DNA of 64,000 nt from Planctomycetes bacterium B3_Pla (GTDB taxonomy: Bacteria; Planctomycetota; Phycisphaerae; Sedimentisphaerales; Anaerobacaceae), in the NCBI GenBank assembly GCA_005223045.1, contig NJBM01000004.1, positions 124,001 to 188,000 of the forward strand. The letters run 5' to 3'. The notes under the pieces are model-generated. The model made no database searches and was not told where the DNA came from. It worked only from the letters and a program-made list of their open reading frames with translations. A program made the position numbers and the translations under genes. Of the stretch, positions 8,827-18,241 are shown piece by piece. Within the stretch, counting starts at the first letter, position 1; each line of letters opens with the position of its first letter.

Positions 8827-11568
8827 TCACTCGAATGCACCCTCGATTAGTTTCTTCTGTTCTTCCCGGTACTGCTTAAATGACCCGGTCGCGCTGCTGG
8901 CGCTCTCGTCCCTGCCTATGTACCGAAGATCAATCTGTGGAAAATGCGACGCAAAACGGTCGCGCATGTAGGCCCATGCCCCGGAATTGCTGTGTTCTTC
9001 CTGAATCCATGTAACGCTGCCTGCTCGCGCGTATTTCTCCATGCAGGCTCCAAGCGATCTATCCGGGAACGGATACAGCAGTTCAATCCGAATAATTGCG
9101 GCGTTTGTCCGGCCCCTGGCCTCGCGCTGAGCAAGGAGATCGTAATAAACCTTGCCCGAACACAACAGAACATGCTCGATCCGATCCGGGTCGCACGAAT
9201 CATCGAGCACTTCCTGAAAACTCCCCTCCACCAAGTCGGCGATTGGAGAGATCACCTTCGGATGACGCAAAAGGCTTTTCGGTGTCATAACGATCAGCGG
9301 CTTGCGACAGCTTAGCTTCACCTGCCGCCTGAGCACGTGGAAATACTGCGCCGGAGTTGTCGCAACACAGACTTGGATGTTGTCGCCGCCGGCAAGCTGG
9401 AGGAATCGCTCCAGGTGTGCGCAGGAATGGTCGGGGCCTTGTCCCTCGCTGCCATGGGGCAGCATTAGTACCAGCCCGCTGGAGCGGTCCCATTTGCTCT
9501 CTGCCGAGGCGATGTAGTTATCGATGATCACCTGTGCACCGTTGGCGAAATCGCCAAACTGTGCTTCCCATGCCACGAGGGCGTATGGATCCACCAGGGA
9601 ATAGCCGTACTCGAATCCAAGAACCGAATACTCCGACAGCGGGCTGTCGAATGCCGCAAGTTCCGCCTGCTCGGCATCGAGCGTGCGCAACGGCGAGTAC
9701 GGGCGTGGCCGGTCACTCTCTACATCCCACCACGTCAGGTGTCTTTGAGAGAATGTGCCTCGCACAGAGTCCTCGCCGCTCAGACGTACTGGATTACCCT
9801 CCAGCAGCAGCGATCCGAACGAGAGTGCCTCGGCCATGGACCAATCGACGAGGGAGTGCTGCTCAAACGCCGTTTGCTTTCGCGACAGGATGCGTGCCAG
9901 AGTTGGATGAATGTGGAACCCGTCCGGTACTCGCGTAATATGCCGGCCGATGCGCAGGAGCGCAGCTTCATCGACGCCCGTTTCGACCGGTTCGTGCGAA
10001 TACTCTCGTCCTATCCCTTCCCACTCAGGACCCTGCGCGGAGTTTGTGCGTGTAGTCGGTTTGGCTCGTTCATGCTGGAGCGCTTTTTTCAATGCGTCAA
10101 CGTGTTCGGCCGTGATCACGGCCTGCTCTTGTTTATTCGCAACTCCGGTCTCGGCACAATATTCGCCGTAGATGGCGCCGACGCCGGGATGGTCCTTGAT
10201 GATTTTGTACATGTAAGGATGTGTAAAAGACGGCTCGTCCGCTTCGTTGTGTCCCTGTCGCCGGTAGCAGAACACATCCAGCACACAGTCGCTGCCGAAT
10301 GTCTGCCGGAACTGGAGTGCCAAATCGGCCGCATACACGAGGGCTTCCGGGTCGTCGCCGTTGACGTGGAAGATGGGAACCGGAAGCGCCTTGGCCATGT
10401 CCGTGGGGAAAAGCGAGGAACGCGCATCGCGGGCCGCCGTGGTGAAACCGATCTGATTGTTGATGATGATGTGAATGGTTCCGCCTGTAATGTATCCCTT
10501 CAGACGCGAGAGATTGAGTATCTCTGCGACGACGCCCTGACCGGAGAAGGCCGCGTCTCCGTGCAACAGAATGGGCAGGACGCGTTTTCTTTCCTGGTTG
10601 TGCTTCTTGTCCTGCAGCGCGCGGGCTTTGCCGAGCACGACGGCGTCGATCGATTCGAGGTGACTTGCGTTTGCGCACATACTGATGTGCGCGGTGCCGC
10701 CGTCGTCAAGTGTATGATCGGTCTCGTAGCCGATGTGGTACTTCACGTCTTCCCCCCCGGCGTACATCCCGGGCTTAAAGTTCTCCTCGAAGGTGGAAAA
10801 AAGCTCTTCCGGCGTCATGTGCAGAATGGTATTGAGAATAGCCAGTCGGCCCCGATGAGTGGTGCCGATGACAAAATCCTCGATGCCGTAGGCCGAAGCG
10901 CTGTCCACCAGGAAGTGGAGTCCGGGAATTACCGCCTCCGAGCCCTCGAGCGAGAACCGCTTCTGCCCCACATAGAACTGATGCAGCGTGCGTTCCAGAG
11001 CTTCGGTTCTCAACAGATCCTGAAGTATAATTAGTTTCTGAGTCGCATCCAGCGTCGGGCGGTTCCGGGTCGATTCCATCTTCTCGATGAGCCATCGCCG
11101 TATGTTTTTGTCCTGAATATGGAGGAATTCCACGCCGACTGAGCCGCAGTAAGTTTCTCGAAACGCCGCGACTATGTCCCGCAGCGGTGCGCGGGAGGGT
11201 TTCATAAAACGGCTCCCTGAGAAAACCGTGTCGAGGTCATCCTGCGGAATTCCGAACTCCTCGATCGTTAGCCTCTCATACGCGACCGAGTCCTCTCGAC
11301 GCAGATAATCGTGGTTAGGTTGGCCGTCCTCGCCCAGGGGGTTAAGGCGAGCATACAGGTAGCCGATGTCTCTATAGGCCCAGAGCATGCTGTCAACGCG
11401 GCCCTGCCGGTATGCCATGTTGCTCTTGTCGATTCCTGCCGGCGCCTTGGGCAATACACCGTCAGGCTCTGCGGTCCTGCCAAAGTAGTCGTTCCACGCT
11501 GCACTGACCTCGGACGGATTTGCCTGCCATTCACGGTACAGATTTTCGATGTAGGACAAATTCTCCAT
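8827..11568 (-). CDS. sucA: 2-oxoglutarate dehydrogenase E1 component
   Basis: The 913-residue thiamine-diphosphate enzyme decarboxylates 2-oxoglutarate and transfers the succinyl group to E2. Visible features are the N-terminal E2-binding-type segment (NLSYIENLYREWQANPSEVSAAWNDYF), the core GTTHRGRLAILNTI, the ThDP region HGDAAFSGQGVVAEILN...IINNQIGFTT, and the C-terminal transketolase part with VLMLPHGSEGQGPDHSCAHLERFLQL. Length and order match SucA/OdhA. ATG 11568 is preferred; a GTG at 11577 is also in frame. It starts a transcription unit of its own, because a hairpin and a promoter lie upstream. Confidence 0.95.
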   Translation of the reverse strand: MENLSYIENLYREWQANPSEVSAAWNDYFGRTAEPDGVLPKAPAGIDKSNMAYRQGRVDSMLWAYRDIGYLYARLNPLGEDGQPNHDYLRREDSVAYERLTIEEFGIPQDDLDTVFSGSRFMKPSRAPLRDIVAAFRETYCGSVGVEFLHIQDKNIRRWLIEKMESTRNRPTLDATQKLIILQDLLRTEALERTLHQFYVGQKRFSLEGSEAVIPGLHFLVDSASAYGIEDFVIGTTHRGRLAILNTILHMTPEELFSTFEENFKPGMYAGGEDVKYHIGYETDHTLDDGGTAHISMCANASHLESIDAVVLGKARALQDKKHNQERKRVLPILLHGDAAFSGQGVVAEILNLSRLKGYITGGTIHIIINNQIGFTTAARDARSSLFPTDMAKALPVPIFHVNGDDPEALVYAADLALQFRQTFGSDCVLDVFCYRRQGHNEADEPSFTHPYMYKIIKDHPGVGAIYGEYCAETGVANKQEQAVITAEHVDALKKALQHERAKPTTRTNSAQGPEWEGIGREYSHEPVETGVDEAALLRIGRHITRVPDGFHIHPTLARILSRKQTAFEQHSLVDWSMAEALSFGSLLLEGNPVRLSGEDSVRGTFSQRHLTWWDVESDRPRPYSPLRTLDAEQAELAAFDSPLSEYSVLGFEYGYSLVDPYALVAWEAQFGDFANGAQVIIDNYIASAESKWDRSSGLVLMLPHGSEGQGPDHSCAHLERFLQLAGGDNIQVCVATTPAQYFHVLRRQVKLSCRKPLIVMTPKSLLRHPKVISPIADLVEGSFQEVLDDSCDPDRIEHVLLCSGKVYYDLLAQREARGRTNAAIIRIELLYPFPDRSLGACMEKYARAGSVTWIQEEHSNSGAWAYMRDRFASHFPQIDLRYIGRDESASSATGSFKQYREEQKKLIEGAFE

Positions 11569-11647
11569 TATCCACACGTTACCCGGTTACACTCGTATTG
11601 CTTCGGTGAGACTCACGCAAAAGCTGTTTCTCATTCCTTGGACGGAT

Positions 11648-11674
11648 ATTATAATCATTCCTGCTGTTCGTCAA
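11648..11674 (-). promoter_or_regulatory. predicted promoter of sucA-sucB-lpdA-gltA
   Basis: On the minus strand TTGACG (11674-11669) is followed after 15 nt by a perfect TATAAT (11653-11648), about 80 nt upstream of sucA. The spacing is short, but the -10 box is exact. It lies just downstream of a hairpin that follows sucD. Confidence 0.5.
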
Positions 11675-11677
11675 TCC

Positions 11678-11696
11678 AAAAAGGCCCGCTGCCGGG
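11678..11696 (-). terminator. short GC hairpin with T-run after sucD
   Basis: Immediately after the sucD stop the minus strand reads CCCGGCAGCGGG followed by CCTTTTTGG. This is a four-base GC stem and a U-run, consistent with a weak intrinsic terminator or attenuator between sucD and sucA. Confidence 0.4.
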
Positions 11697-11698
11697 AT

Positions 11699-12553
11699 TC
11701 AGAGTGCGTCCGGGATCTGATCCGGCCTGTCCACGACAATAACGCCAACCTCGCGCAGGGCTTTAACCTTTGCCTCGGCTGTACCTTTGCCCCCGGAAAT
11801 AATCGCCCCGGCATGACCCATTCGCTTTCCGGGCGGGGCCGTACGTCCGGAGATGAATGCGACCACCTTCTTACGCACCGACTCGGCGATAAATGAAGCG
11901 GCCTTTTCCTCCTCTTCTCCGCCGATTTCTCCGATCAGCACGATTGCCTCGGTCTGCTCGTCGTTCTCGAACATCTCGAGCAGATCGATGTATCCCGTGC
12001 CGACGACAGGATCGCCGCCGATGCCGATGCAGGTTGACTGCCCCCGGTTCTTCTCAGTGAGGCCGTACACGACTTCGTAGGTCAGTGTTCCACTGCGCGA
12101 GATCACCCCGATGCCTCCCGGTTTGTGAATATGTCCCGGCATGATGCCGACCTTGCACTTGCCGGGCGAGATGATGCCGGGGCAGTTCGGACCTATCAGA
12201 CACACGCCCTTGTGTTTCAGGTCGTGATACAGATCGACCATTCTGAGCACAGGGATGCCCTCGGTGATACAAACGACAATTGATATTCCATTGTCGGCCG
12301 CTTCGCGGATTGCTCCCGGTGCAAAAGCGGCCGGCACGAAGATCACCGAGCACTTTGCCCCTGTTTGTCCCACGGCCTCCTTTACAGTATTGAACACGGG
12401 CAGCGCGCCTACGGTCTGACCTCCCTTGCCGGGCGTGACGCCTCCGACCACCTTCGTGCCGTATTTAAGCATCTGTTCGGCATGAAATGAGCCGTCGCGT
12501 CCGGTGATTCCCTGGACGATTACCCTGGTCTGTTCGTCTATCAGAATGCTCAC
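11699..12553 (-). CDS. sucD: succinyl-CoA ligase, alpha subunit
   Basis: The 284-residue alpha subunit binds CoA and carries the phosphohistidine. Motifs are [19 protein letters not shown] near the start, [19 protein letters not shown], and [27 protein letters not shown], which contains the active-site His. The start is set at GTG 12553. It sits in a GTGA overlap with the sucC stop, is preceded by GGAGG, and yields [15 protein letters not shown], the usual N-terminus. An ATG at 12577 would add eight atypical residues. Coupled translation with sucC is likely. Confidence 0.94.
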   Translation of the reverse strand: MSILIDEQTRVIVQGITGRDGSFHAEQMLKYGTKVVGGVTPGKGGQTVGALPVFNTVKEAVGQTGAKCSVIFVPAAFAPGAIREAADNGISIVVCITEGIPVLRMVDLYHDLKHKGVCLIGPNCPGIISPGKCKVGIMPGHIHKPGGIGVISRSGTLTYEVVYGLTEKNRGQSTCIGIGGDPVVGTGYIDLLEMFENDEQTEAIVLIGEIGGEEEEKAASFIAESVRKKVVAFISGRTAPPGKRMGHAGAIISGGKGTAEAKVKALREVGVIVVDRPDQIPDAL

Positions 12554-13698
12554 GGCTGCGTTCCTCCCCGGGTGCAATTGACCGCATCCCGGATAGCATC
12601 GGTCATGCGAGAGGCGACAATCATTCCCGCCTCGCTGAGCATCTTGCGGCCTTTTTCCTCATTTGTGCCGATGAGCCTGATTACCATAGGCACAGCGATA
12701 CCGAGCTTGTCCCGGGCCATGAGAATGCCTTGTGCAACGTCATCGCAGCGCGTGATTCCCCCGAAGATGTTGACCAGGATTATTTTGAGCTGGTCGTTTC
12801 TTAGCAGGATGCGCATCGCGTCGAGGACCTTCTGTGGATTCGAGCTGCCTCCAACGTCCAGGAAGTTGGCCGGTCTGCCCCCCGCGAGTTTGATACCGTC
12901 CATCGTCGCCATCGCCAGGCCCGCGCCGTTGACCATGCAGCCGATCTCACCCGACAGACTCACAAAACTCAGGCCGGCGTCTTTGGCTTCAATTTCGTCG
13001 GCGGTGTACTCCTCCGGATTCCTCAGACCGGCAATTTCAGGATGTTGCGCAATTGCGTTGTCGTCAAAGACTATCTTTGCGTCTGCCGCGATCAGCCGCT
13101 CTTGTGCTGTTACCGCCAGCGGATTGATCTCGACCAGCGAACAATCCTTATCGCGAAACAGCCGGTTCATGTTCTGAACGATTTCCGCAGCCTGAACCAG
13201 AAGCGTCTGATCCGGAAAAGACGCCGAGAGCCATTGTGCCAGGTCCTCGGAGTTTTGCGACTCTTCGGCGCCGGGCATCGCAAAACGCCGGATTTTCTCA
13301 GGCTCCTTCGCGGCAATCTCTTCGATATCCATGCCTCCGGCGGCGCTGATAATTAACACAGTCGTCCTGCTCTCCCGGTCAACTGTGATCGCGGCATAGT
13401 ATTCAGCCCTGATGTCCAGACACTCGGTGACCAGCACCTGCTGTACCTCAAAGCCCTTCACGGACATCGCCAGTATCTCCCGCGCTGTCGATTCCGCTTC
13501 GGTCTGCGAAGACACTACTCGGATGGCCCCGGCTTTGCCCCGGCCCCCCGTCAGCACCTGCGCTTTTATCACGGCCTCTCCACCCCAGGCGCCTGCGGCT
13601 GCCGAGGCCTCCTCGGGAGTGCGAGCCAGCTCGCCCCGTGGAACGGCGATACCATACTGCTCGAGCAGCTCACGAGCCTGGTACTCATGTATTTTGAT
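12550..13698 (-). CDS. sucC: succinyl-CoA ligase, beta subunit, apparent ATC start codon
   Basis: The ATP-grasp beta subunit makes ATP or GTP together with SucD. The conserved N-terminus is present: (M)[15 protein letters not shown], then [15 protein letters not shown]. Further on come [19 protein letters not shown] and FLDVGGSS. With the N-terminus included the protein is 382 residues, normal for the family. The codon at the methionine position is ATC (13698-13696), seven bases after AAGGAG. No ATG, GTG or TTG occurs in frame between the upstream TAA and the conserved start. The first canonical start (GTG, about 13572) would delete some 40 conserved residues. The gene overlaps the end of sdhB by 14 bases. 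Confidence 0.92.
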   Translation of the reverse strand: MKIHEYQARELLEQYGIAVPRGELARTPEEASAAAGAWGGEAVIKAQVLTGGRGKAGAIRVVSSQTEAESTAREILAMSVKGFEVQQVLVTECLDIRAEYYAAITVDRESRTTVLIISAAGGMDIEEIAAKEPEKIRRFAMPGAEESQNSEDLAQWLSASFPDQTLLVQAAEIVQNMNRLFRDKDCSLVEINPLAVTAQERLIAADAKIVFDDNAIAQHPEIAGLRNPEEYTADEIEAKDAGLSFVSLSGEIGCMVNGAGLAMATMDGIKLAGGRPANFLDVGGSSNPQKVLDAMRILLRNDQLKIILVNIFGGITRCDDVAQGILMARDKLGIAVPMVIRLIGTNEEKGRKMLSEAGMIVASRMTDAIRDAVNCTRGGTQP

Positions 13699-14416
13699 CG
13701 CTCTGCTCCTTAAATGCTTTGATCTGTCGCTTTACCATGTTGATGTTCTTGGTGACTTTGATCCCGCGCGGGCAAACGCGCGTGCACTGGAAATGGTTCT
13801 CGCAGGGCCAGACGCCGTGAGCATCATCCAATATATCGAGACGCGGGCCAATCCCCTCGTCCCGGCTGTCGAACACAAATCGAGCCGCCTGCATGATCGC
13901 TGCCGGCCCGATGAAGTCGGGGTCTTTCTCGGCCACCACCGGGCACGATGCATAGCAGGATGCGCAGAGGATACACTTGGTCGGATCGTCAAAGCGGGCC
14001 CGCTCGGCTGGCATTTGAACGGTTTCACTGCTGGCAGTATTCTGTACCGGAACAAGAAAAGGCTTCACCACACGGTAGAATTCAAAGAAACGTGTGTAGT
14101 CAACCATGAGGTCACGCTGTACGGGCAGGGATTTCAGCGGCTCGATAGTCACCACCGCGCCGGCCTTCTCGGCAACATCCCGGATGAGAGTCTTGCACGC
14201 GAGTCGTTCCACGCCGCTGATGGTCATGGCATCGGAGCCGCACACCCCGTGCGCACAACTCTTACGAAAGCACAGTGTGCCGTCAATATTGCGCTTGACA
14301 AACATCAGGGCGTCCAGAAGCCTGTCGGCCGGCTCGACGTCAACCTCGAAGTCCTGGAATCTCGAAGCGTCGTCTGTTTCGGGCTGGTAGCGTTTTATCC
14401 TGAGTATGACGTTCAT
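13685..14416 (-). CDS. sdhB: succinate dehydrogenase iron-sulfur subunit
   Basis: The 243-residue protein passes electrons from the flavin of SdhA to quinone. The plant-type [2Fe-2S] ligands are in LCFRKSCAHGVCGSDAM (near residues 50-65). The [4Fe-4S] and [3Fe-4S] ligands are in CILCASCYASCP and CTRVCPRGI. The C-terminus ends with [16 protein letters not shown]. The start ATG follows GGAG at six bases. No sdhC or sdhD gene lies before or after sdhAB. Confidence 0.94.
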   Translation of the reverse strand: MNVILRIKRYQPETDDASRFQDFEVDVEPADRLLDALMFVKRNIDGTLCFRKSCAHGVCGSDAMTISGVERLACKTLIRDVAEKAGAVVTIEPLKSLPVQRDLMVDYTRFFEFYRVVKPFLVPVQNTASSETVQMPAERARFDDPTKCILCASCYASCPVVAEKDPDFIGPAAIMQAARFVFDSRDEGIGPRLDILDDAHGVWPCENHFQCTRVCPRGIKVTKNINMVKRQIKAFKEQSDQNT

Positions 14417-14466
14417 AACTTGCTCCGACTCTGTCGTAATATCTCCTGCTCATGGCCGGCGGAAGA

Positions 14467-16224
14467 CTAATATTCTCGCGGTTTGGGCTCCCAGATTGAC
14501 AAATCCACCGGCTTGGCGCCAAGACGGACTGAGCCGTCTTCAAGCCAGCCTAATGAGTGTTTCAGGTACTCCCCATCGTTACGATCAGGAAAATCCTCAC
14601 GTGCATGGGCGCCGCGGCTCTCCTTGCGGTTGTCTGCGGATGCTGCCGTGACGAGCGCCAAATCCAGCAGATTCTGAAGCTCCAGCAGTTCCAGCAGATC
14701 CATATTGTAGGCTTTACTCATGTCGCCGATCCGGACCTGCTTCATTGCCTGGCGCAGGCTCTGAAGCTCGCGCACAGCTCCAGCCATCTCGTCGCCGCGT
14801 CTGTATATCCCCACCGAGTCCATCATAAGTGCTTTCATGGATGCCCTGATCTTCTCGGCCTGCTCATCGCCTCGCTGCTTACCCAAACGGTCCAACATCT
14901 GTCCGGTAGGATCCGCAGCATCGGCAGGAGCCGCGACGAGATCAGCCTGGTTGACGAACTCCGACATGTGCCGACCGGCTCGTCTGCCGAACACAATCAA
15001 ATCCACGAGACTATTCGTCCCCAGGCGGTTCGCCCCGTGGACCGAAACGCAGGCGCATTCGCCGGCCGCATATAGACCCTCGTACATACCGCCTTGTTCG
15101 TCTGCGACAACCCTGCCGTCTAAGTCCGTAGGAATTCCACCCATACCGTAATGTGCCGTAGGTTGCACCGGGATCGGCTTCTGGGCCGGATCGAGATTCA
15201 GATACGTCCGGCAGAAATCGCTGATGTCGGGCAGCTTTTTCTCAAGCACCTCGCTGCCCAAATGGGTCGCGTCCAGGTGGACGTAGTCATCCTTTGCCGG
15301 ATCGCCTAAAACGCCACGGCCCGACCGTATCTCCGTCACGATCGCCCGGGCGATCATATCCCGCGGAGCAAGGTCCAGCAGCGTCGGAGCATAGTGCTCC
15401 ATAAAGCGATCTCCTTTGGCGTTCCTGAGAATTCCGCCTTCGCCTCTTACTCCCTCGGTAATAAGAATCCCCATACCACGAATGCCGGTCGGGTGAAACT
15501 GGAAGAACTCCATGTCCTGGAGCGGCACACCCCGGCGGGTAAGAACTGCGGGGCCATCGCCGGTATTCGCGTAGGCATTGGACGTGGTGCGGAACATTCG
15601 TCCGAAACCTCCCGTCGCTATCAGTACCGCCTTGGCGTCGAATACGTGCAGCGCACCTGTGGCCAGTTCCAGCGCAACGATCCCAATGCACTTTCGCCCA
15701 TCAATCAGCACATCGACCAACTGAAACTCGTCAAAGAACGAGACGTCGTTCTTAATGCACTGCTGGTACAGCGTCTGGAGGATCATGTGCCCGGTGCGGT
15801 CGGCGGCGTAACATGCCCGCCGTACGGGCGCCTCGCCGAAATTTCTCGTGTGACCGCCGAACCGGCGCTGGTCGATTTTCCCCTCCGGCGTCCTGCTGAA
15901 TGGCAGCCCGCGTTTCTCAAGATCGTACACGGCTCGAACCGCATCGTCGGCTAAGATGCCGGCTGCCTGTTGATCGACCAGATAGTCACCGCCTTTTACC
16001 GTGTCAAAGGCGTGCCACTCGGGCTTGTCCTCTTCGATGTTGCCCAGAGCGGCGCCGATTCCACCCTGCGCCGCGCCCGTGTGACTGCGAATCGGCAGCA
16101 GTTTTGAGATAACAGCGGTGCGATTCGCGCCGGACGCCCGGCTGGATTCGAGTGCAGCATACAGACCTGCACCTCCGGCGCCCACTATCACGGCGTCAAA
16201 TTCATGCTTTAACGGCCTGCCCAT
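14467..16224 (-). CDS. sdhA: succinate dehydrogenase flavoprotein subunit
   Basis: The 585-residue protein binds FAD covalently and oxidises succinate to fumarate. The evidence is the dinucleotide motif [16 protein letters not shown], the FAD-linkage segment [17 protein letters not shown], the active-site region [27 protein letters not shown], and [22 protein letters not shown]. It starts at ATG 16224 after AAGGA. Sequence and length resemble the SdhA of aerobic and mitochondrial types more than fumarate reductase, but direction cannot be fixed from sequence. Confidence 0.95.
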   Translation of the reverse strand: MGRPLKHEFDAVIVGAGGAGLYAALESSRASGANRTAVISKLLPIRSHTGAAQGGIGAALGNIEEDKPEWHAFDTVKGGDYLVDQQAAGILADDAVRAVYDLEKRGLPFSRTPEGKIDQRRFGGHTRNFGEAPVRRACYAADRTGHMILQTLYQQCIKNDVSFFDEFQLVDVLIDGRKCIGIVALELATGALHVFDAKAVLIATGGFGRMFRTTSNAYANTGDGPAVLTRRGVPLQDMEFFQFHPTGIRGMGILITEGVRGEGGILRNAKGDRFMEHYAPTLLDLAPRDMIARAIVTEIRSGRGVLGDPAKDDYVHLDATHLGSEVLEKKLPDISDFCRTYLNLDPAQKPIPVQPTAHYGMGGIPTDLDGRVVADEQGGMYEGLYAAGECACVSVHGANRLGTNSLVDLIVFGRRAGRHMSEFVNQADLVAAPADAADPTGQMLDRLGKQRGDEQAEKIRASMKALMMDSVGIYRRGDEMAGAVRELQSLRQAMKQVRIGDMSKAYNMDLLELLELQNLLDLALVTAASADNRKESRGAHAREDFPDRNDGEYLKHSLGWLEDGSVRLGAKPVDLSIWEPKPREY

Positions 16225-16245
16225 AAAGTCCTTTCACACTTAGAA

Positions 16246-18168
16246 TTAACCCTGCTGTTTGGCCTGGTTCAGGATTCCGCCGGCCAGGAGTATTTTGCGC
16301 TGGCGGTCCGAGACATTGAGCCTGGTCATTACCTGGCGGCCTTCAACTAAGACCGGGATTTCCGAACTGCCGTCAGCAACGGCTTTTGCTATCCCGGGGA
16401 TTGATATCTTGTTACCTTGCTCGATTGATTCATAATCGGCCGGATCGGCGAAAACCAGAGGCAGAATCCCAAAGTTGACGAGGTTCGCTTTGTGAATCCT
16501 TGCAAAGCTCTTGACGATCTTGGCGCGAACACCCAGGTATCGGGGCGCCAGGGCGGCGTGCTCACGCGACGAGCCTTGCCCGTAGTTGTCTCCGCCTATC
16601 ACGATTCCACCGGCGTGTTCCTTTGCGCGCGCCGGGAATTCGGGATCGATAATCTCGAATACGAAATCGCTGATCGCCGGGATGTTGCTCCGATAGGGCA
16701 GCACCCTGTTGCCGGCGGGCATGATGATATCGGTGCTAATGTTGTCGCCCACTTTGATCAGAACTGTTCCTTCAAGCGTATCGGCCAGCGGCGGAAAGTC
16801 AGGTAGTGGCTTGATGTTAGGCCCCCGGACGATATCCACCGATGCCGGGTCCGCGGGCGGTTCGACAAACCACTCGCTCTTAAACTTGAACTTTTCGGGA
16901 TACGGTATTTCCGGCACCTCGCTCAAAGTCCGCGGATCAGTTATCCGGCCGGTCAGGGCGGACGCCGCCGCCGTCTCCGGGGAACAGAGATAGACCTGGT
17001 CGTCCCTGGTTCCGCTGCGGCCCTTGAAGTTTCGCGGGAATGTTCGCAAGGACACCGTGCCCGTGGCCGGCGCCTGCCCCATGCCGATGCAGCCGAGGCA
17101 ACCGGACTCATGGACGCGCGCCCCGGCTTCGACCAGTGCGGTGATGCCTCCGGCGGCCAGCACATTGTCGAGCGTCTGTCTGCTTCCCGTGTTGATCTCG
17201 AAACTGACGTTGGGATTTCTGGTCTTGCCCTCCATGATTTTGGCCGCAATCATGAAATCACGGTAGCTGCCGTTACAGGACGAGCCGATGATGACCTGCT
17301 GAACCTCGATATCCGACAGTTCGCAGACTCTGGTCACGTTATCCGGATTTGACGGGCATGCAATCATCGGTTCGATTTGACCGAGGTCGATTTCCGTCAG
17401 TTCACTCCACTTGGGATTCGGTCCGGCCTTCAACTCACACCAATCGTGCTCGCGGTCATTTTGCGCAAGGAAGAGCTTTGTTTCTTCGTCTGAGGGAAAG
17501 ATTGCCGCGGTGGATCCCATATCAACGGACATATTTGCTATCGTAGCCCGCGCGCTCATGTCAATGTTCTTGACGCCCGGTCCGAAGAATTCCATGATTT
17601 TGCCCGTGCCGGCCTTGCATGAATATGTGCCGAGCAGGTATAGGATCAGGTCTTTGCCTGAGACGAAAGGCTCGAATTCGCCCTCGACGTAGATCCCCCA
17701 GACTTTGGGGGTCTCGACATAGTAAGGATGTCCCGCCATCGCCATCGCGACTTCGACGCCGCCTGCGCCCATTGCGAGCATACCTATACAGCCGCCCGTG
17801 GTCGTGTGACTGTCGGAGCCTAAAAGCGTCTGTCCCGGAATGCCAAACCGTTGCCGATGCACATGATGGGAAACGCCGTTGCCCGGGGGTGAGAAGACGA
17901 GCCCGAATTTCGCGGCGCACGACTGTAGGAATCGGTGGTCGTCGGCGTTGCGCGAATCAGTCTGAATGATGTTGTGATCGACATAACTGACCGCAGTCTG
18001 TGGCTTGACCGCGGAAATACCCAGCGACTCGAACTCCAGGTACACCATAGTCCCGGTCGCATCCTGGGTCAGTGTCTGATCAATCGTCAGGCCGATTTCA
18101 GATCCTTCTTCGATTTTTCCCTCCACCAGGTGCTCGCTTAGAATCTGTTCCGCAATCGTATCCTTCAT
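16246..18168 (-). CDS. aconitate hydratase (640-residue type)
   Basis: The protein isomerises citrate to isocitrate with a [4Fe-4S] cluster. Signature parts are LLGSDSHTTTGGCIGMLAMGAGG, SSCNGSYRDFMIAAK, ESGCLGCIGMGQAPATG with two cluster cysteines, and the C-terminal swivel domain with GDNYGQGSSREHAAL. At 640 residues it belongs to the shorter aconitase group (neither AcnA nor AcnB of E. coli), similar to the LeuC/LeuD-derived type of many anaerobes. It sits 21 nt before sdhA and 73 nt after fumC. Confidence 0.92.
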   Translation of the reverse strand: MKDTIAEQILSEHLVEGKIEEGSEIGLTIDQTLTQDATGTMVYLEFESLGISAVKPQTAVSYVDHNIIQTDSRNADDHRFLQSCAAKFGLVFSPPGNGVSHHVHRQRFGIPGQTLLGSDSHTTTGGCIGMLAMGAGGVEVAMAMAGHPYYVETPKVWGIYVEGEFEPFVSGKDLILYLLGTYSCKAGTGKIMEFFGPGVKNIDMSARATIANMSVDMGSTAAIFPSDEETKLFLAQNDREHDWCELKAGPNPKWSELTEIDLGQIEPMIACPSNPDNVTRVCELSDIEVQQVIIGSSCNGSYRDFMIAAKIMEGKTRNPNVSFEINTGSRQTLDNVLAAGGITALVEAGARVHESGCLGCIGMGQAPATGTVSLRTFPRNFKGRSGTRDDQVYLCSPETAAASALTGRITDPRTLSEVPEIPYPEKFKFKSEWFVEPPADPASVDIVRGPNIKPLPDFPPLADTLEGTVLIKVGDNISTDIIMPAGNRVLPYRSNIPAISDFVFEIIDPEFPARAKEHAGGIVIGGDNYGQGSSREHAALAPRYLGVRAKIVKSFARIHKANLVNFGILPLVFADPADYESIEQGNKISIPGIAKAVADGSSEIPVLVEGRQVMTRLNVSDRQRKILLAGGILNQAKQQG

Positions 18169-18241
18169 TACGCCGCTTCCTTCTCCCTTTTAGAACTCTT
18201 TGCGCCGTGGCTGCTCAGAGTTTTGATCCCCAAATCAGTGT

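Noticed and set aside
9739..11034. 431-residue plus-strand frame antisense to sucA
   Set aside because: sucA is unambiguous on the other strand; this frame is an antisense shadow.
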